This document shows positions 1 through 8,934 of a stretch of 33,818 nucleotides of DNA, piece after piece. The stretch comes from Cohnella sp. GbtcB17 (lineage in GTDB: Bacteria > Bacillota > Bacilli > Paenibacillales > Paenibacillaceae), in NCBI RefSeq assembly GCF_019091135.1, contig NZ_JAGXJW010000020.1, positions 63,345 through 97,162 of the forward strand. Reading direction: 5' to 3'. Numbering within the stretch: position 1 is the first letter of the stretch; the number at the start of each line of letters is the position of its first letter. A program made the position numbers and the translations under genes. The notes under the pieces are model-generated. The model saw only the letters and a list, made by a program, of their open reading frames with translations. It did no database searches and had not been told where the DNA came from.

Positions 1-441
1 CTGAGCGCGGCGATGGGGGCGGCCCGCGCCGGCGACCGGGGTCGCGTCTTCGCCGTCGGCGCCGCCGAGGACCGCAAGCTCGCAGAGCGCAGCGGCGAAG
101 CGACCAAGCAGATCTCCGCGATCATCAAGGAGATGCAGCGCAATACCGAGCGCAGCGTCGAGGCGGTCGCCGAAGGCGTGAGCCATTCGCGGGAGACGGG
201 CGAAGCGTTCGAGCGCATTCTGTCGATGGTGTCCGCCACGGAGGACAAGGTCGGGGAGATCGCGGCAGCCAGCGAAGAGCAGGCTGCGCAATCCGACGAA
301 GTCAAACGCTCGATCGAGAGCATCTCCGCCGCCAGCGAGGAGGCCGCGGCCGCTTCGGAGGAGACCGCGTCGACCTCCCAGTCGCTCGCGCAGCTCGCCG
401 AACGGCTGCACGAGTCCGCATCCGTCTTCAAGATCGACTGA
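1..441 (+). CDS. Methyl-accepting chemotaxis protein, 3' part only
   Basis: This is the C-terminal signalling part of a chemoreceptor whose sensor, membrane and HAMP regions lie left of the window. The reading frame is open from base 1, so the ATG at 13 is an internal codon. It starts inside the conserved hairpin tip (family form [12 protein letters not shown]) and continues through RKLAERSGEATKQI and the C-terminal methylation helix to a stop at 441. The first 85 bases or so depart from the otherwise near-invariant tip (for example GDRGRVFAVGAAED where E.[11 protein letters not shown] is usual), while everything after RKLAER is normal, which suggests poor base quality at a contig edge. It closely resembles the receptor at 3110-4645 and heads the same operon, 47 bases before cheW. 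Confidence 0.93.
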   Translation: MSAAMGAARAGDRGRVFAVGAAEDRKLAERSGEATKQISAIIKEMQRNTERSVEAVAEGVSHSRETGEAFERILSMVSATEDKVGEIAAASEEQAAQSDEVKRSIESISAASEEAAAASEETASTSQSLAQLAERLHESASVFKID

Positions 442-488
442 CATGCCGCCGCGATTCGCGGAAGCCAACATAGAGGGGAGCATCGGCC

Positions 489-911
489 ATGACGGCGCAA
501 GAACAGTACGTCGAGTTCGGCATCGAACGCGAGCAGTACGCCATTCGCATACAGGACATCCACGAGATCATCAAGATGCAGGACATCACGCATATTCCGG
601 GCGTCATGCCGTACGTCAAAGGGGTCATCAATCTCCGGGGCAAGATCGTGCCGGTGCTGAGCCTGCGCGACCTGTTCGGGATGGAGGAACAGCCCTACAC
701 GAAGCAGACTCGTATCGTCGTCGTGAACCACGCCGTGGACACGGTCGGCATTATCGTCGACCGCGTCAGCAAGGTGACGACGTTCAATGATATACAGGCG
801 CCGCAGGGACGCTTCGGCGGACTCGACGGACGGCTTTTCACGGGGATCGGACTGACGAGCGGCGGGTTGGTCGGCATCCTGCAGCTGGAGGAAGTTCTGC
901 TTCAAGACTAG
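489..911 (+). CDS. cheW: Chemotaxis coupling protein CheW
   Basis: CheW is a cytoplasmic adaptor that joins chemoreceptor tips to the P5 domain of the kinase CheA. The 140-residue protein is a single CheW domain, the usual size. It shows the family pattern YAIRIQDIHEIIK near residue 20, the GVINLRGKIVPVLSLRDLFG block near residues 46-65, and the second subdomain with VGIIVDRVSKV near residue 85. An AGAGGGGAG ribosome-binding site lies about 8 bases before the ATG. It sits between a receptor gene and cheA, as expected for one signalling cluster. Confidence 0.96.
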   Translation: MTAQEQYVEFGIEREQYAIRIQDIHEIIKMQDITHIPGVMPYVKGVINLRGKIVPVLSLRDLFGMEEQPYTKQTRIVVVNHAVDTVGIIVDRVSKVTTFNDIQAPQGRFGGLDGRLFTGIGLTSGGLVGILQLEEVLLQD

Positions 912-923
912 GGGGATACCGAC

Positions 924-3080
924 ATGCTGTCTGAATATAAAGAGGTGTTTCTGGAGGAGCTGGACGAGCAGCTTCAACTGATGGACGAGGTCATCCTGCA
1001 GCTGGAGCGGGATTGCGAGTCCCGCGAGGTGATCCAAAGCCTGTTCCGCGCAGCGCATACGCTGAAGGGCTCGTCGGCGGCCATGGGCTTCGAGGAGATG
1101 AAGCGCCTTACTCACCGAATGGAGCATCTGCTCGATCTGGTCCGTTCCAAGGAAAGGACGGTCACGCCGCCGTTGATCGACCTGCTGTTCCGGTCGCTCG
1201 ACAGCCTGAAGCTGATGAAGGAGGACATCGTGACGCAGGACTGCATCTCCGTGGATGTGTCCGACTGCTTGCAGGCGCTCGAGCGGTTCGATTCGGAAGC
1301 GGGCGAAGCCGGCCGCGGGACGACGCCATCGGCGGAGCCGGAAGCCGGACATACGACTTCCGGAGCGACGACCAGGGCTGCCGTCTCCGCTTCCGGCTTC
1401 AAGCGGCCGGAGCTGTCCCTCTCGATTCGTCTTCATATGAAAAACGCGATCGGGCAGGGGCTGCGCCTGCACTGGGTGCGCGTCCGCCTCTCGCCGGAGT
1501 GTTTCATCCAGGGCGCGAGGGCCTACGTGATCCAGACGATGCTCGCGGAGTGGGGCGAAGTGCTTCTGGCCTCGCCCGATTACGAGAGCATCGGCGAGAG
1601 CGGCATGGACGCCCCGGAGTTGACGTATTTGTACGCGGGAACGCAGGCGTCGTCCGAGCTGGCCGCCATGACGGCCAATCTGGCCGACGTCGCGGGCGTT
1701 GATGCAGAGCCTGTGCTTCCCGAGGAGGCGGAGATGGACTATCGCGCGCACGGAGATGGGGAGGCTTCAACGGAGACGATGCCGGAGCCGGAACAAGACC
1801 CGACCTCGGCCGAGACGGCCGCGGCAGCCGAGCCCTCGATCCGGCAGCCCGCCGCGGCTCCGTCCGCGCCGCAGCCTTCCGCGGCGGTCAAGTCCAAAGC
1901 GCAGACGATCCGCGTGAGCGTCGAACGGCTCGACGATCTGATGAACCTTGTCGGCGAGCTTGTCATCGACCAGACGCGCATCCAGCAGGTCGCCCGCACG
2001 CAGCGTCGTCGCTTCCAGGACGATTCGGTCGGCGAGCTCGGACATATCGCGGACCATCTGTCGCGAATTATCGGCGATCTTCAGGAAAGCGTCATGAAGG
2101 CGAGGATGCTGCCGATCGAGCAGCTGATGGGCCGATTCCCGCGGATGATCCGGGATCTCTCCCGGGATCTCGGCAAGGAGCTCGAGCTGGTCATGGAAGG
2201 GCAGGACACGGAGCTGGACCGCACCCTCATCGAGGAGATTGCCGATCCGCTCATTCATCTGATCCGCAATGCCGTCGACCATGGCCTGGAGCTGCCCGAG
2301 ATCCGGGAGCGGGCCGGCAAGCCCCGTCAGGGCGTCCTGCGCATCAGGGCCGCGCACGAGGACAATCAGGTCGTCATCTACGTCGAAGACGACGGCGCCG
2401 GCATCGACCCGGCTAAGATGCGGTCCTCCGCGGTCGGCAAAGGAATTATTACGCAGGAGGAAGCGGACGCCCTGAGCGAACGGGAGGCGATCGATCTGAT
2501 CTTCCGCCCGGGGTTCTCCACGGCGCAGCGGGTGAGCGACGTCTCCGGCCGCGGCGCCGGCATGGACATCGTGGCCAGCCATATCGAGAAACTGAACGGC
2601 ATGATCGATATCCGTTCGGAGCTGGGCCGCGGAACGTCGTTCAAGATCAAGCTGCCGCTGACGCTGGCGATCATCGTGGGGCTGCAGGTCAAGTGCAACG
2701 GCCAGACGTTGATTATCCCGATGAGCAATATCGCGGAGATCGTGCGCGTCTCTGCCGAAGAGATCCGAACCGTCCGTGGCCAGCCCGTCGTGCTGATCCG
2801 CAACCAGGTCATTCCGGTCGCGGATATTCGCGACAGATTCGGCGTCCCGGGGAATAACGACGGCCCGAAGCATATTCCGCTGGTCATCATCGGTTCGGCC
2901 GAGAAGCGCCTTGCCTTGACGGTGGACGAGCTTATCGGCAACCAGGAGATTGTCATCAAGTCGCTCGGCGCCTACATCGGCAAGGTGGACGGTATCGCCG
3001 GGGCGACGATCCTGGGCGACGGCAGCGTGGCTTTAATTCTTGAGATATCGGCTTTGTTCGGCAGGGCGACGGCTCGATAA
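924..3080 (+). CDS. cheA: Chemotaxis histidine kinase CheA
   Basis: CheA autophosphorylates in response to receptors and passes the phosphate to CheY and CheB. The 718-residue protein has the full five-domain order. The P1 Hpt domain covers residues 1-105, with the phosphorylatable His45 in AAHTLKGSS. A P2-like response-regulator docking domain covers about 155-265, followed by an Ala/Pro-rich linker. P3 dimerisation helices lie near 330-390. The P4 ATPase has its N box around Asn449 (LIRNAVDHGLE), a G box near 489 (EDDGAGID) and GRGAGMDIV. The CheW-like P5 domain runs from about 580 to the end. The ribosome-binding site is AGGGGG. Only 12 bases separate it from cheW, so the two are co-transcribed and probably translationally coupled. 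No receiver domain is fused. Confidence 0.97.
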   Translation: MLSEYKEVFLEELDEQLQLMDEVILQLERDCESREVIQSLFRAAHTLKGSSAAMGFEEMKRLTHRMEHLLDLVRSKERTVTPPLIDLLFRSLDSLKLMKEDIVTQDCISVDVSDCLQALERFDSEAGEAGRGTTPSAEPEAGHTTSGATTRAAVSASGFKRPELSLSIRLHMKNAIGQGLRLHWVRVRLSPECFIQGARAYVIQTMLAEWGEVLLASPDYESIGESGMDAPELTYLYAGTQASSELAAMTANLADVAGVDAEPVLPEEAEMDYRAHGDGEASTETMPEPEQDPTSAETAAAAEPSIRQPAAAPSAPQPSAAVKSKAQTIRVSVERLDDLMNLVGELVIDQTRIQQVARTQRRRFQDDSVGELGHIADHLSRIIGDLQESVMKARMLPIEQLMGRFPRMIRDLSRDLGKELELVMEGQDTELDRTLIEEIADPLIHLIRNAVDHGLELPEIRERAGKPRQGVLRIRAAHEDNQVVIYVEDDGAGIDPAKMRSSAVGKGIITQEEADALSEREAIDLIFRPGFSTAQRVSDVSGRGAGMDIVASHIEKLNGMIDIRSELGRGTSFKIKLPLTLAIIVGLQVKCNGQTLIIPMSNIAEIVRVSAEEIRTVRGQPVVLIRNQVIPVADIRDRFGVPGNNDGPKHIPLVIIGSAEKRLALTVDELIGNQEIVIKSLGAYIGKVDGIAGATILGDGSVALILEISALFGRATAR

Positions 3081-3109
3081 AAGGTTAACGATAAACGGAG
3101 GGAACACCT

Positions 3110-4645
3110 ATGAGATGGTTCGGACACTTGAAAATCTCCTTCAAACTGGGCATCGCCTTTGCGCTGATGGCCGTACTGTTAGTCTTTACCGGAACGATGG
3201 GGCTGAGTCAGCTGGGCAAAATGAACGGCGCGCTGGGCAATCTGTACAATAACAACCTGATCCCGATCGCAAATTTATCCGGCGCCCTGTCGCAGCACGA
3301 ACTGATCAGAGTAAATATCCGCGACTACAGTACATTCGGCGATACCGCCGAGAAAAAGAAGCAATACGAAGACGTCATCATGGGAGCCAAGGCGGAGGTC
3401 ACTCGCCAGGTCGACGTCTATCGCGGTACAAAGCTGACGGCTGCCGAACAAGAGCTGCTCCCTCAGTTCGACGCTGCCTGGCAGGCTTACCAAACCACGC
3501 TTCAGGAAGTGCTGGAGCTGGCAAACAGCGGGCAGCGCGAAGCATTCAAATCGCTGCTGCAGGGCGAGTTGAAGCCCCGGGGCGAGGCGGTATCCCAAAA
3601 ACTTAAGGAGCTTGTCGCGCTGAATATCAAGATCGCGGGCCAAACAAGCGACAGCGGCGACAGCATGTACGCGTCGTCCCGCACGACGACGTTCGCCGTG
3701 ATCGCGGCCGCCCTGCTGCTCAGCGTGGCGCTCGGCTTCTATATCTCGCGGCACATCTCCCGCCCGCTTCGCCAAACGGTCGAGCTGGTCGGCCGCGTGG
3801 CGCAAGGCGACCTGAGAGAGACCTCGGACATCGATACGCGGGACGAAGTGGGCAGTCTGGCCGCTTCTATCAATCGCATGATCGAGGATCTGCGGGTGAC
3901 GGTCGGACGCATTCAGTTCTCCGCCGAAAACGTATCCTCGGCAACGCAGCAAATATCCGCGAGCACGGAAGAAATCGCAGGCGGCAGCTCCAGTCAGGCG
4001 AATTCCGCGCAAACGATGAACGAGCTGTTCAAGGAGCTGTCGGAGGCGATCGGCTCGGTCGCCAGAAGCGCGGAGCATGCCTCGGATCTGTCCAACGCGG
4101 CGATGGAGATCGCGCAGGACGGCAGTCGTGTCGTCGACGCTTCAATTCAGGGCATGAACGAAGTAAATGAGCAGATTTCCCGGCTGGCGCAGGATTCGGA
4201 GCAGGTCGGCGAGATCGTGTCGGTCATCGACGATATTGCGGAGCAGACCAATCTGCTCGCGCTGAACGCGGTGCGCAAGCTCGCCGAACGAAGCGGAGAA
4301 GCGACCAAGCAGATCGCGCAGATCGTCAAGGGCATGCAGGCGAACACGCGGCGCAGCGTCGAGGCCGTGGCCGGCGGCCTGGCCGGCTCCCGGCGGACGG
4401 GCGAAGCGTTCGGCGACATCCTCGCCAAGGTGAGCGAGTCGGCGGGACGGGTCGCCGAGATCGCGGCGGCGAGCGAGCAGCAGGCGGCGCAGTCGTCGGA
4501 CATGATGGCGTCGATCGAGAGCATCTCCGCCGCGGCCGAAGAAGCGGCGGCCAGCAGCCAGGAGACGGCGGCGACCGCGCAGACGCTCGCGAGTCTCGCG
4601 GACGAGCTCAATGCCTCGGTCGCGATGTTCCGGACGGGCAAATAG
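3110..4645 (+). CDS. Methyl-accepting chemotaxis protein with a gap in the signalling tip
   Basis: This is a membrane chemoreceptor of 511 residues. A first membrane helix lies near residues 11-31 and a four-helix-bundle-type extracellular sensor near 32-190. A second membrane helix (FAVIAAALLLSVALGFYI) and a HAMP domain follow near 192-265, then the long coiled-coil signalling domain. The start is well supported by GGAGGG 7-8 bases upstream. The conserved tip is broken: NLLALNA is followed directly by VRKLAERSGEATKQ, so about 20 residues (family form [20 protein letters not shown]) are missing in frame at 4270/4271. That segment contacts CheA and CheW, so the protein as written should not signal normally. 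It is either a real defect or an assembly deletion in a sequence repeated among MCP genes. Confidence 0.93.
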   Translation: MRWFGHLKISFKLGIAFALMAVLLVFTGTMGLSQLGKMNGALGNLYNNNLIPIANLSGALSQHELIRVNIRDYSTFGDTAEKKKQYEDVIMGAKAEVTRQVDVYRGTKLTAAEQELLPQFDAAWQAYQTTLQEVLELANSGQREAFKSLLQGELKPRGEAVSQKLKELVALNIKIAGQTSDSGDSMYASSRTTTFAVIAAALLLSVALGFYISRHISRPLRQTVELVGRVAQGDLRETSDIDTRDEVGSLAASINRMIEDLRVTVGRIQFSAENVSSATQQISASTEEIAGGSSSQANSAQTMNELFKELSEAIGSVARSAEHASDLSNAAMEIAQDGSRVVDASIQGMNEVNEQISRLAQDSEQVGEIVSVIDDIAEQTNLLALNAVRKLAERSGEATKQIAQIVKGMQANTRRSVEAVAGGLAGSRRTGEAFGDILAKVSESAGRVAEIAAASEQQAAQSSDMMASIESISAAAEEAAASSQETAATAQTLASLADELNASVAMFRTGK

Positions 4646-4661
4646 AAAGGCGGAATGAACG

Positions 4662-5453
4662 ATGGCAACGGCGAAGGCAGACGATCTCGATTTTGCGCAG
4701 TTCGTCGCGAAGCTGAAGGGCAGGACCGGCATTGATTTGCTGCAGTATAAAGAGGACCAGATGCGCAGGCGGCTCGCCACGTTCAGGGACCGGCGGGGCT
4801 GCCGTACGTTTTGCGATCTGTTCGATAGCATGCAACGGGACGCGGAGCTGTACGAGGAGTTTCTGGACCGCATGACGATTAACGTCTCCGAGTTCTACCG
4901 CAACGCCAAGAGATGGGAGGCGCTGGAGAAAAAAATCATTCCCGACCTGGCGGCGAGCCGCGGCAAGCTCCGCTGCTGGGGCGCGGCCTGCTCGACCGGC
5001 GACGAGCCGTACACGCTGTCGATCGTGCTCTCCGGCTTGCTCAAGCGGCATGAATACGAGCTTCTGGCGACGGACATCGACAAGACGGCGATCAAGAAGG
5101 CGCGGGAAGGCCTGTACGGGCCTTCCTCGGTCCGGGAGGTGCCGAAGCCGATCCTGAGCCGGTACTTCAAAGTGACGGGTGAAACGTACGCGGTATCCGA
5201 GGAGATCAAGCGGAGCGTCACGTTCAAGCAGCACAATCTGCTCGCCGATCCGTACGAGCAGGGCTTCGACCTTATCGTGTGCCGCAATGTGCTTATTTAT
5301 TTTACGGACGCCGCCAAGGAGAACGTTTTCAGGAATTTCGCCAAGTCGCTGAACAAAGGCGGGTACTTATTTATCGGGGGGACCGAGCAGGTATTCCAGC
5401 CTGAACGTTACGGGCTCGAGACGACGGACGCCTTTTTTTACCGCAAGACGTAA
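4662..5453 (+). CDS. cheR: Chemotaxis protein methyltransferase CheR
   Basis: CheR transfers methyl groups from S-adenosylmethionine to receptor glutamates, the adaptation step of chemotaxis. The 263-residue protein is of normal length. It has an N-terminal helical domain (residues 1-75, including TINVSEFYRN), the SAM-binding loop WGAACSTGDEPYTLS near residue 106, and the conserved IVCRNVLIYF near residue 207. The C-terminal FIGGTEQ motif is present. No tetratricopeptide extension is fused. It follows the receptor by 16 bases. An earlier ATG at 4655 is out of frame, and AAAGGCGGA supports the start used here. Confidence 0.96.
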   Translation: MATAKADDLDFAQFVAKLKGRTGIDLLQYKEDQMRRRLATFRDRRGCRTFCDLFDSMQRDAELYEEFLDRMTINVSEFYRNAKRWEALEKKIIPDLAASRGKLRCWGAACSTGDEPYTLSIVLSGLLKRHEYELLATDIDKTAIKKAREGLYGPSSVREVPKPILSRYFKVTGETYAVSEEIKRSVTFKQHNLLADPYEQGFDLIVCRNVLIYFTDAAKENVFRNFAKSLNKGGYLFIGGTEQVFQPERYGLETTDAFFYRKT

Positions 5454-5490
5454 GGACCGCTTCGGCGGAGAATGAAAGGAGAGGGACGCC

Positions 5491-6561
5491 ATGGCTGCGA
5501 TTCGGGTGCTGGTGGTCGACGACTCGATCTTCATGCGCAAGCTGATCAAGCGCTTGCTCGAAGAGGACCCGGCTTTGACCGTGCCGGGCGTGGCGACGAA
5601 CGGTGCCGAAGCGGTTCGCATGGCCCAGGAGCTGAAGCCGGACGTCATCACGATGGATGTCGAGAGGCCCGGCATGAACGGCCTGGACGCGGTATCCGCC
5701 ATTATGAGGTCGCGTCCGACGCCGATCGTCATGCTAAGCTCGCAGACGCAGGAGGGGGCGGCCGCGACCATCGACGCGCTGCGGCGGGGCGCCGTGGATT
5801 TTGTCGGCAAGCCATCGGGCTCCACCTCCTTTGATTTGTACAAGGTGAGGACGGAGCTGGTCACGAAGGTCAAGGCCGCCTCCAAGACGCAGAGGGCGGC
5901 GCTCAAGCCGCCGTCGGAGACGAATGCCGCCGCGAGGCGCGTCGCCGGGGCCGTCCGCGAGAATTCGCCGGGCTTCAAGTCGTTCGGCCAGATCGTCGCG
6001 ATCGGGACCTCCACCGGCGGTCCGCGCGCGCTCGATGCCGTTCTGACGGCATTGCCGCCGGCATTCCCCTATCCGGTGCTGGTCGTGCAGCATATGCCTC
6101 CGCGATTCACCAAGTCGCTCGCCGAGCGCCTGAACGCCATTTGCGAGGTGCGCGTATCCGAGGCGGAGGACGGGGAGGCTTTGCGAGGCGGCTGCGTCTA
6201 CATCGCGCCCGGCGACAGGCATCTGACGATCGCGGAGAAAAACGGCGCGTACCTCGTCAAGCTCACGGAGGAACCGCTGCGAAGCGGCCACCGTCCTTCC
6301 GTGGACGTGCTGTTTGAATCGGTAGCCCGCTTGTCCAGGCTTAAGCGCCATTTTGTCATCATGACCGGCATGGGGCAGGACGGCGCGAAGGGCATGCTGC
6401 TGGCCAAAGAGCTTGGGGCGGCCTCTACGATCGCGGAGTCGCAGGAGAGCTGCGTCGTGTACGGCATGCCGCGATCCGCGATCGAGCTAGGCTGCGTGGA
6501 GCATGTCGTGCCGCTCGGGCGCATCGCCGACAAGATCGTTCAAGTCACGGGCAAGGACTGA
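5491..6561 (+). CDS. cheB: Chemotaxis response regulator protein-glutamate methylesterase CheB
   Basis: CheB removes receptor methyl groups and deamidates glutamines after activation by CheA. The 356-residue protein has a receiver domain (residues 1-125) with acidic pocket Asp10/Asp11, phosphoacceptor Asp56 (ITMDVE) and a switch lysine in FVGKPSG. A linker and the methylesterase domain follow. The catalytic triad is visible as Ser in IGTSTGGP, His in VVQHMPP and Asp in GMGQDGAKG. The start follows AAAGGAGAGGG. It is the last gene of the operon. No cheY, cheC or cheD lies in the window, so the output regulator must be encoded elsewhere. Confidence 0.97.
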   Translation: MAAIRVLVVDDSIFMRKLIKRLLEEDPALTVPGVATNGAEAVRMAQELKPDVITMDVERPGMNGLDAVSAIMRSRPTPIVMLSSQTQEGAAATIDALRRGAVDFVGKPSGSTSFDLYKVRTELVTKVKAASKTQRAALKPPSETNAAARRVAGAVRENSPGFKSFGQIVAIGTSTGGPRALDAVLTALPPAFPYPVLVVQHMPPRFTKSLAERLNAICEVRVSEAEDGEALRGGCVYIAPGDRHLTIAEKNGAYLVKLTEEPLRSGHRPSVDVLFESVARLSRLKRHFVIMTGMGQDGAKGMLLAKELGAASTIAESQESCVVYGMPRSAIELGCVEHVVPLGRIADKIVQVTGKD

Positions 6562-6591
6562 TCGCGGCGGGAAGCCGGGATTCGAGCGTTT

Positions 6592-6643
6592 GCAAAAAGG
6601 GCAGTGCGCGTCATGGAAAATGGCGCCGCATCGCCCTTTTTGC
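6592..6643. terminator. Hairpin after cheB, probable intrinsic terminator
   Basis: An 11-base perfect inverted repeat (GCAAAAAGGGC at 6592-6602, GCCCTTTTTGC at 6633-6643) flanks a 30-base loop that can form further short pairs. Read on the + strand it gives a GGGC/GCCC stem followed by five U residues, and the symmetry would also allow the reverse direction. It lies 31 bases after the cheB stop. The motif GCGCGTCAT occurs both in the loop (6605-6613) and just after the right arm (6642-6650). Confidence 0.55.
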
Positions 6644-6901
6644 GCGTCATTCATGGCCTGTCGGCATTCGAACGGCAACCTTGGGACGGCTGTGTTCGGA
6701 GCCGAGGGAAAAAAAGGAATTCCCTGTTTTGCGATTTTAAGCAAATGTTCAGTGGTTCGGACTAAACTAATGATGAGAAAATATCGAAATATAAAGAATG
6801 GTGTCGAAATTTGTTTGATACCCTTTGGTTTGTATTTCCAGTTAATAACTTGCCATCCTATTTTAGAATGTTGAAATTGGCGAACGAGGAAGGGAATGCT
6901 T
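6644..6901 (+). other. AT-rich intergenic segment upstream of the PAS kinase
   Basis: No gene is seen between cheB and the kinase. The stretch at about 6710-6880 is much richer in A and T than its surroundings, as expected for a promoter-bearing region, but no -35/-10 pair with good spacing could be fixed. Several short AT motifs (TTGATA near 6814, TTAATAA near 6842) are candidates only. The GAGGAAGGG at 6886-6894 is the ribosome-binding site of the next gene. Confidence 0.35.
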
Positions 6902-8908
6902 GTGAAAAAATCGCCTATCGTCTCTCAGCGAGCGTCAGCCGCCCACAGAAACCGGTCCTACAAAAAAATGCCTCCCGCTTCGCTGGACCTTGAGCGAATC
7001 AAGATGCGCCGCATCATGGATTCGGTAGGCGTGGCGATGTGTTCGTACGAGGCAGAGACGGGGCGATGTGACTGTTTATCCGATTCCGTGCTGTCGGTTA
7101 CGGGGTATGCCAAGGAACAACTGCAAGACATGCGCGCGTGGCAGCCAATTGTACACCCGGACGATTATGCCGTGTTTCTGGCGCTCGACCTCGCGGGCGC
7201 GGGGGCGAACGACTTGGAGTGCCGCATCTATCGCGCTGACGGGGAGCTGCGCTGGCTGAACGTCTGCGTCGCCTTTTCTTCGGACGCCGCGGGACGCCGA
7301 TTGATTAACGCGGTCATTCGCGACGTTACCGAGGCCAAGCTTGCCGCGCTCGCTTCTTCGGCGGACGCCTCGCGAGCCGATGCAGATATGAGGGCCACGG
7401 CCGCCGGCGATGAAATGGATCTTCGATTGATCGACCAGAGCCCGGACGCCATCATTTTACATCGCGATTATCGGGTCATATACGCCAATCCGGCGGCGAA
7501 GGCGTTGTTCGGAGCGAAGGAGGAACTGACGGAGGCCAGAATCTTCGGAATGATCCATCCCGACAGTCTGGACCAGACGCTGGCGCGATTGTCCGGCGTA
7601 TACCGCGACGCAAGCACGAACGCGCCCACCGAACAGCGGCTTGTGAGGGTGGACGGTTCGTTCGTGGACGTGGAGGCCATCTCGGGGCCCGTGCGGTATA
7701 AGGGAGAGATCGCGGCGATCTCGATCCTGCGCGACATTACCGAACGCAAGCAAGCGGAGCTTCTCCGGCTGGAGACCGAGCGTCTGGTCCGTGAGACCGG
7801 GAAGCTGTACATGCGCCTGCAAAATAGCCTGGACGGTTTCTCAAGCGCCATGTTCGGCATGGTCAAAGTGTCCGAGATGGAGGGACGTCTCGTCGAGGTT
7901 GTGCGGGAGGTGCTGATGACCGAGGCGGTCACGCTGCTGGAGGTTCGTCCCGACCGTCGCAGCGTCCTGCGCGCAGGAGCCCGAATTCCTCGCTGGCTGG
8001 CGAGAGCGTCCCGGGAGTGGAGCGCCGACCTGCCGCTGTGTCGTGTCGTCGATCGGCCGGAGGGCTACCTCATCCGGATCGGGGACATTCGCAGGTCGGC
8101 CTACGTGCTATGCGTGGGAGAGCGCCCCGAGCCGCTTCGGCTTGAGCAGGTCCGCATTTGGCTCGAGACGATCTGCCGCTATGCGAGCGTGCTGTATGAC
8201 AATTTTCTGGTGATCGAGGATTTGACCCGGGAGGTGGAGATGGCATCGACGCAGGCTGCCGTGCCGTCCCGGCTGCTCCGGCTGCTGTTCAAGCTGAACG
8301 AGCACGAGCGCAAGCGGTTCGCCCAGGAGCTGCACGACTCGGTGCTGCAGGAGCAGATCGTCTGGTACCGCAAGGCGGAGCAGATGATCGCGGATCCGAC
8401 GCTGGATCCGGATATGCGGGGCAAGCTTCAGGCAATCGCGGAGGGAATGCTCGACGTCATGTATCAGATCCGCATGACATGCATCGATCTGCGTCCGCCG
8501 ATGCTGAAGGAAGCCGGGCTGGCTTCTTCGCTCGCGTCGCTGTTCGAGCTGACGCAGCTGCGCGCCGATTATACGATCGACTACCACCTCGGCGATATCG
8601 GGCAAGCTTTGTGCGAGGATCAGATGCTCGGCATCTACCGCGTCGTGCAGGAGCTGCTGGCGAACGCGTCCAAGCATTCGCGGGCGACGCTGGTGAAGAT
8701 CTCGCTTGCGGCGTCCGCAAGCTCGATTCAATTGCACTATGAAGACAACGGCGTCGGCATGGACATCAAGAAAGCGGAGAGCGCGTTCACAAGCATGGGC
8801 GTATACGGCATGAAGGAGCGCGTGCACAGCATGAGCGGCCAGATTGTCTTCTGCTCGGCCCCGAACGACGGGCTCTCCATCAGCATCCGCATACCGGCTG
8901 CCGTCTAG
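6902..8908 (+). CDS. Cytosolic PAS-domain sensor histidine kinase (NarX/ComP-type catalytic core)
   Basis: This 669-residue kinase has no membrane helix or signal peptide. A first PAS/PAC region lies near residues 30-150 (ending RDVTEAKL) and a second near 175-285 (ending RDITERKQ). A poorly conserved GAF-like segment follows, then the HisKA_3 dimerisation domain with phosphoacceptor His478 in AQELHDSVLQ, and an ATPase domain with ELLANASKHS and YEDNGVGMD. The GTG at 6902 is preferred over the ATG at 6896: GAGGAAGGG ends at 6894, only 1 base before the ATG but 7 bases before the GTG. The gene is 26 bases from its response regulator, forming a two-component pair. The signal is unknown; PAS domains often sense redox state or small ligands. 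Confidence 0.93.
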   Translation: MKKSPIVSQRASAAHRNRSYKKMPPASLDLERIKMRRIMDSVGVAMCSYEAETGRCDCLSDSVLSVTGYAKEQLQDMRAWQPIVHPDDYAVFLALDLAGAGANDLECRIYRADGELRWLNVCVAFSSDAAGRRLINAVIRDVTEAKLAALASSADASRADADMRATAAGDEMDLRLIDQSPDAIILHRDYRVIYANPAAKALFGAKEELTEARIFGMIHPDSLDQTLARLSGVYRDASTNAPTEQRLVRVDGSFVDVEAISGPVRYKGEIAAISILRDITERKQAELLRLETERLVRETGKLYMRLQNSLDGFSSAMFGMVKVSEMEGRLVEVVREVLMTEAVTLLEVRPDRRSVLRAGARIPRWLARASREWSADLPLCRVVDRPEGYLIRIGDIRRSAYVLCVGERPEPLRLEQVRIWLETICRYASVLYDNFLVIEDLTREVEMASTQAAVPSRLLRLLFKLNEHERKRFAQELHDSVLQEQIVWYRKAEQMIADPTLDPDMRGKLQAIAEGMLDVMYQIRMTCIDLRPPMLKEAGLASSLASLFELTQLRADYTIDYHLGDIGQALCEDQMLGIYRVVQELLANASKHSRATLVKISLAASASSIQLHYEDNGVGMDIKKAESAFTSMGVYGMKERVHSMSGQIVFCSAPNDGLSISIRIPAAV

Positions 8909-8934
8909 GCCGGACTGCGACGGGAGGTTTTCAC

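Noticed and set aside
1767..2873. A 368-codon open frame on the - strand inside cheA
   Set aside because: It is the antisense shadow of the CheA kinase domains, with no start signal or known motif.
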